A stretch of 64,000 nucleotides of DNA from Ga0077555 sp963741565 (GTDB lineage Bacteria; Pseudomonadota; Alphaproteobacteria; Rhizobiales; Hyphomicrobiaceae): positions 124,001 through 188,000 of the forward strand of contig CAVUIK010000012.1 of assembly GCA_963741565.1 (NCBI GenBank), read 5' to 3'. Shown one piece after another: positions 1-9,179 of the stretch. The translations under genes were made by a program, and so were the position numbers. Under the pieces are notes generated by a model. It saw only the letters and a list, made by a program, of their open reading frames with translations. It had not been told where the DNA came from and did no database searches. Positions within the stretch are counted from its first letter, which is position 1; each line of letters begins with the position of its first letter.

Positions 1-407
1 TCGGCCTTGGTCGTCAGTCCAAGAACGTAACCGCTCAAGTGGATCACGTAGGAGAAATCGCGTTGGGCATCCCAGTTGTGCTTTTGCATCAAGGGCAGGC
101 GCATAACCGTGATCGGCACCTGCGACAGCGTGTAGCCGTCCGGTTTTGCGGTCAGCGCCATGGTGACTGGGCCGAGGGTCCCAGAACCACCCGCCTTGTT
201 GTCGACCACAACGGGTTGGCCAAGCACTTTCGACGCGGCTTCGCCGAGTGCTCGGAAATAAATATCGGTCGAGCCGCCGGCATTCCAGGGCACGATCAAG
301 GTGACTGGCTTGGACGGAAAATTGGCGGCCCCCTGCGCCAGTGCCGCAACGGCTCCGGTTGCCAACAATGTTGCTGTCGCGACAGCGCGCGCGATAGTGC
401 GTTTCAT
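1..407 (-). CDS. TctC/Bug-family tripartite tricarboxylate transporter substrate-binding protein (partial)
   Basis: N-terminal ~135 residues of a periplasmic solute-binding protein; the rest lies beyond the left edge. The reading begins MKRTIARAVATATLLATG, a signal peptide ending near ALAQG. The Bug hallmarks follow: FPSKPVTLIVPW, then GQPVVVDNKAGGSGTLGP and AKPDGYTL. Family members bind a carboxylated solute and hand it to a TctA/TctB membrane pair or act as sensors. It starts 3 bp after the stop of the upstream paralogue, so it is probably the last or a later gene of one transcript. The ligand cannot be read from sequence. Confidence 0.88.
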   Translation of the reverse strand, partial: MKRTIARAVATATLLATGAVAALAQGAANFPSKPVTLIVPWNAGGSTDIYFRALGEAASKVLGQPVVVDNKAGGSGTLGPVTMALTAKPDGYTLSQVPITVMRLPLMQKHNWDAQRDFSYVIHLSGYVLGLTTKA

Positions 408-410
408 GGG

Positions 411-1394
411 TCAGTCCTTTTTCGCCAATCCGACGTCCGTCAGGTATTGCTTTTCCTTTGCGAACAACTCGACCTGGAACTTCGCATAGGTTGGCGTGTC
501 CATGTAACGATCGACCATGTTGAACTTGTTGCGGACCTCGATTGCCTTCGGATCCGCCATTGCAACCTTGATGGCATCGTGCAGCGTTTTGACGATCGCG
601 GGGTCCATGCCCTTCGGGCCGGCCATGCCGTAGGGACTGTCGAAGACGAATGGAAGGCCGACTTCCTGAAGAGTGGGAACGTCCGGCAGACCGGGCAGAC
701 GCTTTTCGGTCCACGCCGCGAGCGCGCGGATTTTGCCGGCTTGGATCAACGGATAAGCTTCCGAACCGCCGGACACGCTCATCACGTGGCCGCCTTCGAG
801 GTTGGTGACGGACTCGATCGTACCCTTGAACGGGACGTGCGTGAACTGAACACCCGCGTGCTTCGCGATCAGTTCCATGCCGATATGCAGTGACGTGCCG
901 GAACCCGGCGAGCCGTAGGACATTTTTCCCGGGTTCGCCTTGGCGTACTCGAGATATTCCTTCATGGTTTTGATTGGGCTGTCCGCGCGCACCATGGTGA
1001 CGAACTGGAATCCGGACATATGGATGATCCAGGTGAAGTCTTTTAGCGGGTCAAAGGCTACTTTCTGCATCACCGGCAGGCGCATCACGGTGATCGGCAT
1101 ATGGCTGATGGTGTAGCCGTCGGGTTTGGCGGTGGCAGCCATCGTTGCGGGACCCAGCGTGCCGGATGCGCCAGCCTTGTTGTCGACGATCACCGGTTGG
1201 CCGAGATGCTTGCTCATCACTTCCGCGAGCGCCCGGTGCCAGATATCGGGGCCCGAGCCCGCAGGCCAGGGCATGATCAGCGTGATCGGCTTGTTGGGGA
1301 ATGTTGATGCGACTTGAGCAATTGCGGGCACCGGCAGGACGGCGGTTGTCGCGGCGGCGGCGCCAGTCTTCAGAAATTCACGTCGGCGGATCAT
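411..1394 (-). CDS. TctC/Bug-family substrate-binding protein
   Basis: A 327-residue periplasmic binding protein of normal family length. It opens with a twin-arginine-like RRREFLKTG and an Ala-rich signal ending near AIAQV. FPNKPITLIMPWPAGSGPD follows, then GQPVIVDNKAGASGTLGP at about residues 68-86 and AKPDGYTI. The two-domain Bug fold continues to YLTDVGLAKKD at the end. It is the second of four tandem paralogues read leftward with 3-30 bp gaps. No TctA or TctB membrane gene is visible, so the transporter partner is outside the window or elsewhere in the genome. Ligand unknown. Confidence 0.92.
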   Translation of the reverse strand: MIRRREFLKTGAAAATTAVLPVPAIAQVASTFPNKPITLIMPWPAGSGPDIWHRALAEVMSKHLGQPVIVDNKAGASGTLGPATMAATAKPDGYTISHMPITVMRLPVMQKVAFDPLKDFTWIIHMSGFQFVTMVRADSPIKTMKEYLEYAKANPGKMSYGSPGSGTSLHIGMELIAKHAGVQFTHVPFKGTIESVTNLEGGHVMSVSGGSEAYPLIQAGKIRALAAWTEKRLPGLPDVPTLQEVGLPFVFDSPYGMAGPKGMDPAIVKTLHDAIKVAMADPKAIEVRNKFNMVDRYMDTPTYAKFQVELFAKEKQYLTDVGLAKKD

Positions 1395-1422
1395 GGGCGG
1401 TCTTCCCGAGTAAGGTTTGGGT

Positions 1423-2423
1423 TCAGTCTTTCTTCAGCAGTCCGATGCGGTCGAGATACGTGCGCTCCTGCGCGACCAAGCTCCGGGATCAATTTCGTGT
1501 AGTCGGCGGCGCTCTTGTAGTTCGGCAGCATCTCGTACTTGTCCATGACCGCGAGCACGCCTGGATCCTCGAGCGCCTTCTTGAAGGCGTCCTGCAACTT
1601 CACAACGACGGCAGGATCCATGCCTTTCGGTCCAGCGAATGCCCCAGGGACTATCGAAGACGAACGGGATAGCCGAGTTCCTTCAGAGTGGGCACGTCAG
1701 GGATACGTTTCGAGCGCTTTCCGACCAGATATTGAGGATGCGGATTTGGCCCGACTCGATCATGTCGTCGCGTCCGGTGCCGGCCGCCATGACGTCGACA
1801 TGACCGCCGAGCAGCGCCGCAAACGCCTCGGCTTCGCCCTTGAACGGGACGTGCGTGATCTTGATGCCGGAATGCGCGGCGATCTGTTCCATGCCGATAT
1901 GCAGCGACGTGCCAGCGCCGGTGGATGCGTAGTTGAGCTTGCCCGGATTGGCTTTGGCGAAGCGTCGACGACATCTGTCCAGCTCTTGTAGGGGCTGTCG
2001 CCCTTGGCAGTGACACCGAACACATAACCCGTGAGATGGATGATATAAGTGAAGTCCTTGACGGTATCGAAGGCGACCTTCTGCATCAGCGGCTGGCGGA
2101 CGGTCGTGATCGGCATTTGCGACGATGCGTGTAGCCATCGGGTTTGGCGGTTGCGGCCATCGCAGCCGGGCCGAGCGTGCCCGAGGCGCCGGCCTTGTTG
2201 TCGACGATGACCTGCTGGCCGAGGTGCCTGCCGGCCACTTCCGCCATGGCGCGCACGACAACATCGGTCGGCCCGCCGGCGGGCCAGGGCAGATCAGTGT
2301 GATTGGCCTCGCTGGGAAACCAGCGGCGCCTTGCGCCGACGCCGTGGGTGCGGTCGCGGAAGCCAAAATGGCAGCTGCCCCGGAGAGAACTGCTCGTCGG
2401 CCGATCGTCACGTTGCCTGCCAT
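1423..2423 (-). pseudogene. TctC/Bug-family substrate-binding protein, multiply frameshifted
   Basis: Conceptually a full-length (~333 codon) Bug protein starting MAGNVTIGRRAVLSGAAA and ending GLLKKD, but the frame changes seven times by single bases, near 2290, 2125, 1963, 1722, 1671, 1643 and 1482. Between shifts the family sequence is well preserved: VIVDNKAGASGTLGP, MPITTVRQPLMQKVAFD, AKANPGKLNYASTGAGTS, IPDVPTLKELGYP. The lack of other decay, and indels in essential genes elsewhere in this window, make a local sequence-quality or repeat-assembly problem a serious alternative to true pseudogenisation. It sits between intact paralogues with the same short spacing as the rest of the array. 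Confidence 0.75.
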
Positions 2424-2427
2424 TGTC

Positions 2428-3414
2428 TCATTCCTTTTTTAGCAATCCGACGTCGCCGAGGCCCTGGCGCTCCAGCTCGATCAGCTCGGCTGCGTATTTC
2501 GTATAGTCGGCGGGACCAAGATATCGCGCAATCTTGTCGAACCTCGCGAGCAACGCCATCGAGGCGGGGTCATCCATCGCGATCTTGAAGGCATCGTGGA
2601 GTTTTTTCACGATCGTAGCATCTGTGCCCTTAGGCGCGACAAGGCCGTACGGGCTTTCAAAAGCAAACGGATAGCCGAGCTCTTTCAATGTCAGGACATC
2701 GGGCCAGAGTTTCACGCGATCGTTGGTCCAGACGTTGAGGACACGGAAGTGGCCGGACTCCGCCATGCCCTTCATCTGCGTGGAGGCTGCGATGATCATC
2801 ACGTGCCCGCCTGCCAGCGCCGCATTCAGGTCAGGTCCGCCTTTGAAGGGCACGTGGATCAGTTGGAGGTTGTCGCGTTTGGCGATCATCTCCATCCCGA
2901 TGTGCGGCGTCCCCCCATGTCCCGACGAGCCATAGGTCAACTTGCCCGGGTTGGCCTTGGCGTAGTCGACGACATCCTTCCATGTCTTGAACGGGCTGTC
3001 TGAACGGGTGGCGTTGAGCAAGATGTAGCCGGACAGGTGGATGACATAGGCAAAGTCGCGAAGTGCATCCCATGTCGTCTTCTGCATCAGCGGAAGCCGC
3101 AGCGCTGCCAGCGGCGCCTGGGCGATCGTATAGCCGTCGGGCTTTGCTGTACCGGCCATCGTGCCCGCCGCCAAGGCGCCGCCTGCGCCCGGCTTGTTGT
3201 CGACGATGACGGGTTGTCCGAGATGTTTTCCGGCGATGTCGGCGAGTTGGCGCACATAGAGATCGCCAGCTGCGCCCGCCGGGAAGGCGACCCACACAGT
3301 GATAGGCTTTGACGGGAAGCCATGCTGTGCCTGTCCGGCGCTCGGCGCGGCAGCCTGCAGCGTCCCGAGAACAAGGGTAAACACAGCCCATCGCGAAAAA
3401 CGCGACATCGGCAC
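2428..3414 (-). CDS. TctC/Bug-family substrate-binding protein
   Basis: A 328-residue member of the array with a clear Sec signal peptide (residues ~1-28, ending SAGQA). FPSKPITVWVAFPAG, GQPVIVDNKPGAGGALA and AKPDGYTIAQAP follow, and the protein ends GLGDVGLLKKE. It is the first gene of the four-gene run, so the promoter should lie in the 115 bp between it and the SDR gene at 3530. It diverges from its neighbours at the ligand-facing loops (GDLYVRQ instead of GPDIWHR), which suggests the paralogues bind different acids; that is inference. Confidence 0.92.
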   Translation of the reverse strand: MPMSRFSRWAVFTLVLGTLQAAAPSAGQAQHGFPSKPITVWVAFPAGAAGDLYVRQLADIAGKHLGQPVIVDNKPGAGGALAAGTMAGTAKPDGYTIAQAPLAALRLPLMQKTTWDALRDFAYVIHLSGYILLNATRSDSPFKTWKDVVDYAKANPGKLTYGSSGHGGTPHIGMEMIAKRDNLQLIHVPFKGGPDLNAALAGGHVMIIAASTQMKGMAESGHFRVLNVWTNDRVKLWPDVLTLKELGYPFAFESPYGLVAPKGTDATIVKKLHDAFKIAMDDPASMALLARFDKIARYLGPADYTKYAAELIELERQGLGDVGLLKKE

Positions 3415-3529
3415 ACGGAACCTCCCATAGCTCTTTTCTTTTTTTTAGGCAGCGTCGAGCGCTGCCCCATTCGAAATGAGTGTGCCGTCCTCCCCGACGA
3501 TTGTCCAGCGGCCATGCGAGCGAAACACT

Positions 3530-4294
3530 TCAGGCGATGGTGACACCACCATCTGCAACGATCACTTGGCCGGTGATAAAGGCCGCTGCGGGTGATGCCA
3601 GGAATGCCGCTATACCGCCGATGTCCTCGGGCTCACCGATGCGCTTCAGTGGGGAATTCTCGAGGCGCTTCGCGAGGTTCGCTTTGTCCTCCCAAAGCGC
3701 TTTGGCGAAATCGGTCTTGACGAGGCCGGGCGCAATCGCATTGACGCGGACATTCTTGGGTCCCCATTCCACCGCGAGGGAGCGGGCGAGCCCGAAATCT
3801 GCCGCCTTTGAGACTGCATAGGCGCCGAGCTTGGCCGAGCCTTTGAGACCGCCGATCGATGAGACGATGGTGATCGTGCCGCCCCCGCGCTCTGCCATGC
3901 CGGGCGCAGTCATGTTGGCGAGCCAGAGGTTCGAGCGGATGTTGCTTTCCATGATCTTGTCCCACTGCTCGTCGGCAATGCCAGCAAGGGGACCGAAATA
4001 GGGGTTCACGGCGGCGTTGCATACCATCGCGTCGATGCGGCCGTACTTCTGAATGGCACCTTTGACGAGGGCCTCGACCTCAGGCTTGCGGCCGATGTTG
4101 CAAGGGATCACGGTCGCATCGCCCCCAGACTTGCGAATGCCCTCGGCGACGACCTCGCAGGCATCGGCCTTGCGGCTTGAGACCACGACCTTCGCTCCCA
4201 TGGCCGCCATGATTTCCGCGATCGAGCGCCCGATGCCCTTGCTCGAACCGGTAACGACGGCAACCTGACCTTTGAGATCGAATGGGTTCTTCAT
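3530..4294 (-). CDS. SDR-family NAD(P)-dependent oxidoreductase
   Basis: A 254-residue classical short-chain dehydrogenase. The Rossmann motif TGSSKGIG lies at about residues 15-22, the NAA motif near 95, the catalytic Ser in IVSSIGG near 147, YAVSK near 161-165, and the C-terminal DGG. I chose the ATG at 4294 because AGGAGCG stands 5 bases upstream; an in-frame extension to 4408 adds residues atypical of the family. It probably oxidises a hydroxyacyl or alcohol intermediate. It is divergent from the acyl-CoA dehydrogenase pair and may belong to the same pathway. Substrate unknown. Confidence 0.92.
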   Translation of the reverse strand: MKNPFDLKGQVAVVTGSSKGIGRSIAEIMAAMGAKVVVSSRKADACEVVAEGIRKSGGDATVIPCNIGRKPEVEALVKGAIQKYGRIDAMVCNAAVNPYFGPLAGIADEQWDKIMESNIRSNLWLANMTAPGMAERGGGTITIVSSIGGLKGSAKLGAYAVSKAADFGLARSLAVEWGPKNVRVNAIAPGLVKTDFAKALWEDKANLAKRLENSPLKRIGEPEDIGGIAAFLASPAAAFITGQVIVADGGVTIA

Positions 4295-4440
4295 GGGGAC
4301 GCTCCTGGCGGGTGAGATGAGATTTTGGCTTGTCCCAACCTCGCGCACCCGGCGGCACTTGCCAAGCCCGTTGCGCTTGACGGCGCTCTGCTCTTCAATG
4401 GTGTCCAAGGATCACGCAATACGGCTCCGAGGAGACCCCC

Positions 4441-5646
4441 ATGGATTTGCGCTTCAGCCCCGAGGAAAACGCCTTCCGCGCCGAAGTGCGCAAGTTCATG
4501 CAAACTGAGGTTCCTCTGGCGGTTCGGCGCAAGGTGATCGAGGGGCGAGAGCTTACCAAGCAGGACATCGTCACCAGCCATAAGACGTTACACAAGCGCG
4601 GCTGGGCCACGCCCGGCTGGCCAAAGGAATGGGGCGGGACCGGCTGGTCGCCGATCCAGTTCTACATGTTTGGCGAGGAGATGCAGGTCAACGGCGTGCC
4701 CTCGCCAGTCGGGTTCAACGTTTCCATGCACGGGCCTGTGCTGATCCAGTTCGGCACCGAGAAGCAGAAGAAATATCACCTGCCCAGGATTGCGGCCTGC
4801 GATGACTGGTGGTGTCAGGGGTTCTCTGAGCCGGGGTCAGGCTCAGATCTTGCTTCGCTCCAAACGAGTGCCGTGCGCTACGGCGACCACTACGTCGTCA
4901 ACGGTCAGAAGATCTGGACAACGTTGGCGCAATACGCCGACTGGTGCTTCCTGCTCGTGCGCACAGACCCCGCCGCCAAGAAGCAGCTCGGAATCTCCTA
5001 TCTGATGGTCGAAATGAAAACGCCCGGTATCACAGTGCGCCCGATCGTGACGATCGACGGCAGCAAGGAGGTCAACGAGGTGTTCTTCGACAACGTGAAG
5101 ATCCCCGCCGAAAATCTGGTTGGCGAGGAGAACCGCGGCTGGGACTGCGCGAAATATCTCCTGGGCAACGAGCGCACGGGTATTGCCCGCGTCGGGGTGT
5201 CGAAAATGCGTGTTGCGCGCATCAAGGAGCTGGCGCGCAAAGTGCCGTCCGGAGGTGGCTCGCTGATGGACGACGAGCGGTTTGCCGAAAAAGTGGCGGC
5301 CGTCGAAGTGGAGTTGAAGGCGCTCGAGATGACGCAGCTGCGCGTCGTCTCCGAGGACGCGAAAGCGGTGCGCGGCGGCAAACCGAACCCAGCGTCCTCG
5401 ATCCTAAAGATCAAGGGCAGCGAGCTCCAGCAAGCGACGACCGAGCTGCTGATGGAGGTCGCGGGGCCGCTGTCGCTGCCCTACGTGCCGCATGATGACA
5501 TGCTCGGGCACAACGAGGCGCCGATCGGCTACGAATGGGCGAGCCCGACCGCGCCCGCCTACTTCAACAATCGCAAGGTCTCGATCTACGGCGGCACCAA
5601 CGAGATCCAGCACAATATCATCGCCAAGGCCGTGCTCGGCTTTTGA
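4441..5646 (+). CDS. Acyl-CoA dehydrogenase (large, FAD-binding subunit type)
   Basis: A 401-residue flavoenzyme preceded by a good GAGGAG site. The acyl-CoA dehydrogenase signatures are present: GFSEPGSGSDLASLQT near residues 131-146, then GQKIWTT, and the C-terminal YGGTNEIQHNIIAKAVLGF that contacts FAD. It belongs to the clade resembling FadE26/FadE34 enzymes that desaturate bulky or branched acyl-CoA esters and often work as heteromers. The next gene, starting 38 bp later, encodes a second shorter subunit, which supports this arrangement. Actual substrate unknown. Confidence 0.93.
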   Translation: MDLRFSPEENAFRAEVRKFMQTEVPLAVRRKVIEGRELTKQDIVTSHKTLHKRGWATPGWPKEWGGTGWSPIQFYMFGEEMQVNGVPSPVGFNVSMHGPVLIQFGTEKQKKYHLPRIAACDDWWCQGFSEPGSGSDLASLQTSAVRYGDHYVVNGQKIWTTLAQYADWCFLLVRTDPAAKKQLGISYLMVEMKTPGITVRPIVTIDGSKEVNEVFFDNVKIPAENLVGEENRGWDCAKYLLGNERTGIARVGVSKMRVARIKELARKVPSGGGSLMDDERFAEKVAAVEVELKALEMTQLRVVSEDAKAVRGGKPNPASSILKIKGSELQQATTELLMEVAGPLSLPYVPHDDMLGHNEAPIGYEWASPTAPAYFNNRKVSIYGGTNEIQHNIIAKAVLGF

Positions 5647-5684
5647 AGCCAATCCACCTTCCAATTCGATTGAACGGACACCCC

Positions 5685-6845
5685 ATGGATCTTGATCTTT
5701 CCGACGATCAGCGCCTGCTGAAGGACAGTGTCGATGGCCTGACAGCCAGGCGCTATGCCGACCCAAAGGCCCGCACGATGATGATGAAGGAACCGAAGGG
5801 TTACAGCGAGGCGCAGTGGAAGGAGCTGGCGGTTCAGGGGCTGCTCGCCATTCCGTTTGCTGAAGCCGACGGCGGTCTCGGCCAAGGCGCAGTGGAGATG
5901 ATGATTGTCGGCGAGGCGATCGGCCGGACGCTGGCGCTCGAGCCCTACTTTGCGACCGTTGTGCTCGGTGGCGGATTGCTGCGCCATGCAGGGAGCGCGG
6001 CGCAGCGGGCTGCGTTGGTGCCGGATGTTGTTGACGGCAAGGCGACGCTGGCGTTCGCGCATCAGGAAAAACAGGCGCGCTTCGATTTGACCGACGTCGG
6101 TGTTAGCGCCAAATCCGATGGCAAGGGCGGTTATACACTCGAAGGCGAAAAGTGCGTGGTTGTGCACGGCGACAGCGCCGACAAATTGATCGTCTCGGCA
6201 CGCGTCGCCGGGGATCGCCGGGCGCGGGACGGCATCGGTCTGTTCCTTATTGACGCCAAGGCTGCCGGCGTGTCGCGCCGGGGGTATCCGACGCAAGATG
6301 GGCTCCGCGGCGCCGACATCTCACTTTCGAGCGTCAAGGTCGGGGCCGATGGTGTCCTTGGTGATCCGGCCAAGGGGTTTCTCGCCATTGCCCGGACGGT
6401 CGACGAGGCGATCGCCTTCCTTGCAGCCGAGGCCGTCGGGGCCATGCAGGTGATGCACGAGACGACGCTCGACTATGTCAAGACGCGCAAGCAGTTTGGC
6501 GTGCCGATCGGTTCGTTCCAGGTGATCCAGCACCGCTGCGTCGACATGTTCACGCATCTGGAGCAGTCTCGCAGCATGCTCACGTACGCGACGATGATGG
6601 CGGCTGAGGACGACGCGCTGGAGCGGCGCAAAGCGATGCACGCCGTCAAAGTGCAGATCGGACGTTCGGCGCGCCACATCGGGCAGGAAGGCGTCCAGCT
6701 GCATGGCGGCATTGGTATGACGATGGAATACAAGGCCGGCCACTACTTCAAGCGACTGACCATGATCGACTTGGCATTTGGCAATGCCGATCACCATCTG
6801 CGAGAGCTGGCGCGGCTCGGCGGCCTGATATCCGCGGCAGCGTAG
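5685..6845 (+). CDS. Acyl-CoA dehydrogenase (small partner subunit type)
   Basis: A 386-residue acyl-CoA dehydrogenase homologue starting MDLDLSDDQRLLKDSVDGL at 5685, right after the first subunit; the frame is open further upstream but that stretch overlaps the previous gene. The N-terminal and middle domains are degenerate, whereas the C-terminal helical domain keeps TRKQFGVPIGSFQVIQH and QLHGGIGMTMEY. This is the usual look of the partner in heterotetrameric acyl-CoA dehydrogenases. I infer that the two products form one enzyme. The gene ends 6 bp before the convergent response-regulator gene. Confidence 0.92.
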   Translation: MDLDLSDDQRLLKDSVDGLTARRYADPKARTMMMKEPKGYSEAQWKELAVQGLLAIPFAEADGGLGQGAVEMMIVGEAIGRTLALEPYFATVVLGGGLLRHAGSAAQRAALVPDVVDGKATLAFAHQEKQARFDLTDVGVSAKSDGKGGYTLEGEKCVVVHGDSADKLIVSARVAGDRRARDGIGLFLIDAKAAGVSRRGYPTQDGLRGADISLSSVKVGADGVLGDPAKGFLAIARTVDEAIAFLAAEAVGAMQVMHETTLDYVKTRKQFGVPIGSFQVIQHRCVDMFTHLEQSRSMLTYATMMAAEDDALERRKAMHAVKVQIGRSARHIGQEGVQLHGGIGMTMEYKAGHYFKRLTMIDLAFGNADHHLRELARLGGLISAAA

Positions 6846-6851
6846 CAAGCG

Positions 6852-7538
6852 TCACTGAGGTCCTGTCGGGTCCGGCGGTTGCTTCACAACGGTTTGGGCA
6901 ACGAGTGCCGCCTCGACGCGATTGCGCACGTGCAACTTCTGCAGAATGTTGGTGACGTAGTGTTTCACCGTTTTTTCGCTGAGGGCGAGTTCGCTGCCGA
7001 TTTCCTTGTTGCTGCGACCTTTGGCGATCAACCGTAGGATCTGGTCCTCTCGGATTGTCAGTGTCTGGCGGCGGATCGCCGTGGTGGCGTCTACGTTCGC
7101 GCGATCCTTGATCTCCAGGATCCGCGAGGCGAGCGATGTCGTGATAAAGCTGTCGCCTTGGTGGATTGACCTTATGGTGCGAACCAATTCGTTGCCGCCG
7201 ATCCCTTTGAGGGCATAGCCACGCGCCCCAATCCTCAACGCTTCGGTGACTGTCTCTTCATCCTCCCGGACGGTGATGACGAGGGTCGCGATGGCTGGAC
7301 AGCTTTCGGTGATCTGACGCAAAGCATTGAGACCGCTGCCGGGCATGTTGATGTCGATGAGCATGACGTCCGGGAGATCGCGCTCGGCAATTTCGATGGC
7401 ATCGGATGCAGACTGGCCTTCGCCAACGATCTCGAAATCCGGCTCCCGTCTGAGTGTCTGGACGATCCCCTCGCGCAACATGGGATGATCGTCGACAACG
7501 GCGATGCGGATCACGACGGGGGTGTTGGCTTCAGACAT
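6852..7538 (-). CDS. NarL/LuxR-type response regulator
   Basis: A 228-residue two-domain transcription factor. The receiver domain has the acidic pair D16-D17 and phospho-acceptor D62 in LIDINMPG, with the conserved Lys in YALKGIGG. The C-terminal LuxR helix-turn-helix spans about 160-220 (LTIREDQILRLIAKGRSNKEI, then SEKTVKHYV). The start at 7538 overlaps the kinase stop by 8 bp, implying translational coupling. The frame is open to 7634 but MSEANTPVVIRI gives a normal N-terminus. It should be phosphorylated by the upstream kinase; target genes are unknown, with the divergent PepSY/b561 pair the nearest candidates. Confidence 0.95.
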   Translation of the reverse strand: MSEANTPVVIRIAVVDDHPMLREGIVQTLRREPDFEIVGEGQSASDAIEIAERDLPDVMLIDINMPGSGLNALRQITESCPAIATLVITVREDEETVTEALRIGARGYALKGIGGNELVRTIRSIHQGDSFITTSLASRILEIKDRANVDATTAIRRQTLTIREDQILRLIAKGRSNKEIGSELALSEKTVKHYVTNILQKLHVRNRVEAALVAQTVVKQPPDPTGPQ

Positions 7539-8985
7539 CGGCGCTCGACCCGTGGTTGAAGGGGATTTGGGCAACAAGGCGTGTTCCCTTGCCCGGGCTG
7601 GAGTCCAGGCGAAACGTTCCGGCGAGGCTTTCAATGCGATCGGTCAGGCTGCGCAGTCCGAGACTGTGTGAACGGCCGTCGGTCGCCGGGTCGAAGCCAG
7701 GACCGCTGTCGGACAACTCGATTGTCACGGCGTCGCTGACGCACGTGGCGCTGACAGTCTGGCCGGCTCCCGCGGCATGCCGAAAGGCGTTTGAGAGTCC
7801 TTCCTGGACAAAACGGTAAGCGCACAGTTTGATCGCATGGGGAGTTGCGACCATTTGATCGAAGCGCACTGAAACGCTTGTGCCCGTCAATTGTTCGTGC
7901 CGCTTCACCGCACTACGCAGCGCGTCTTCGAGAGACAGGGTATCGATCTCGGGGACCGCTAGTCCGGCCGCAATGTTGCGGATATCCTTCAGCGCATCGA
8001 CGAGCACCGTCTGAACATTGGAGTGCACGGCGCGGTGCGTTGCCGGCGGCTCGGTATCGAGGCGCAATAAGGCCAGGCTGATCAGCTGGGCTGGGCCATC
8101 GTGCAAATCGGCGCCAAGCCGTCGCAGAAAGATCTCGTTGGTTTCGCTGGCGCGTGCGGAGGCCAGCTGCGCGCGCGTGCGCAGCCGCCGGTTCTCGCTA
8201 AGCAGCCGCGTCAGTTCGCCAACCCGTTGCTCCAGGGATACCTGCTGCTGTTCGATCGTTCGGCTGCCGCGTCGGACGATGTGCAGGAGGCTTGCAAGCA
8301 TGGTCGATCCGACGGCCGCCACAACTAACCACGACAAAAGGTGGCTCCGGAGTAATTCCCGCTGGAGGTTCTGAGCATTTTCGTAAAACTCGGCGACGGC
8401 GATAATCCGGCCAGATCCGCGCTCGCGCACAGGCATGTAGATTTCGATCAGCGGCACGCCAATCTGTTGCTCTGCGAGGTTCTCCTGCCCGTGCAAATTG
8501 TTGAACTCGGAAGAGACCTGTCCCTGCCATGCGGCGCTCAGGCTGCTTGAGGCTGGAAATGTTTTACCAATGAGTTCGCCGCGGCTTGAGAATACGATCG
8601 TGTTTCCGGCCTTCCAGATCTTCAATGACACGACTTTGTTTCCGAGCGAGGTGGCCGTGAGGAGGTGGCTCAGGTCTATCATATTACCGTCCGAGATCGT
8701 GTCGCCTGCGCCGAGCTCCTGCACCAAGGGATCAACAAAAGTTTCGAGATAGAGCGCGGCAGACACGGCCGCACTGCTGGTCACTCCACGTTCGATGCGA
8801 TCTGCGACCCATAGGCCGGTCACGATCATGGCAGGCAGCATGACCAGAGAGGCGCCGATGCCAAATTGGCGTGCGAGGTTCCAGGAGTTCCAGCGCCGGC
8901 GAATGGCGTTCGATATGGTCGTCAAGGCTTTGCGCCCCCGGAGGGTTGCCGTGTGGATACTGAAAATGACAGGCGCGTGGTGCAC
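7531..8985 (-). CDS. NarL-type sensor histidine kinase (HisKA_3)
   Basis: A 484-residue membrane kinase: TM1 at about residues 44-62, a periplasmic sensor region ~63-215, TM2 ~216-236, and a linker coiled coil ~240-285. The HisKA_3 phosphorylation site LGADLHDGPAQ places the phospho-accepting histidine near 295. The ATPase domain has the N-box EGLSNAFRHA and the G-box DSGPGFDP. The periplasmic part contains a possible double-Cache/PAS-like region (SLKIWKAGNTIVFSS). The only upstream initiator I see is a GTG at 8985; a TTG twenty codons in is an alternative. It forms an operon with the response regulator. Signal unknown. Confidence 0.93.
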   Translation of the reverse strand: MHHAPVIFSIHTATLRGRKALTTISNAIRRRWNSWNLARQFGIGASLVMLPAMIVTGLWVADRIERGVTSSAAVSAALYLETFVDPLVQELGAGDTISDGNMIDLSHLLTATSLGNKVVSLKIWKAGNTIVFSSRGELIGKTFPASSSLSAAWQGQVSSEFNNLHGQENLAEQQIGVPLIEIYMPVRERGSGRIIAVAEFYENAQNLQRELLRSHLLSWLVVAAVGSTMLASLLHIVRRGSRTIEQQQVSLEQRVGELTRLLSENRRLRTRAQLASARASETNEIFLRRLGADLHDGPAQLISLALLRLDTEPPATHRAVHSNVQTVLVDALKDIRNIAAGLAVPEIDTLSLEDALRSAVKRHEQLTGTSVSVRFDQMVATPHAIKLCAYRFVQEGLSNAFRHAAGAGQTVSATCVSDAVTIELSDSGPGFDPATDGRSHSLGLRSLTDRIESLAGTFRLDSSPGKGTRLVAQIPFNHGSSADV

Positions 8986-9179
8986 GATCCCTCACGCTGG
9001 TGCTGAACGGAGTTATCGGGGCCGCAGCGACTGCGCCAGTGGTATCGGGTGCGTTCCGCCGGCACAACCAGCGATCATCAGACCTTGGTCTGAGACTTCC
9101 GCCGATATCGCGGGCGAATAGTCAGGCCTATGGATAGGGCGGTCACGTCGAATTGCCTGAACCATAGGAGTAGATGCGC

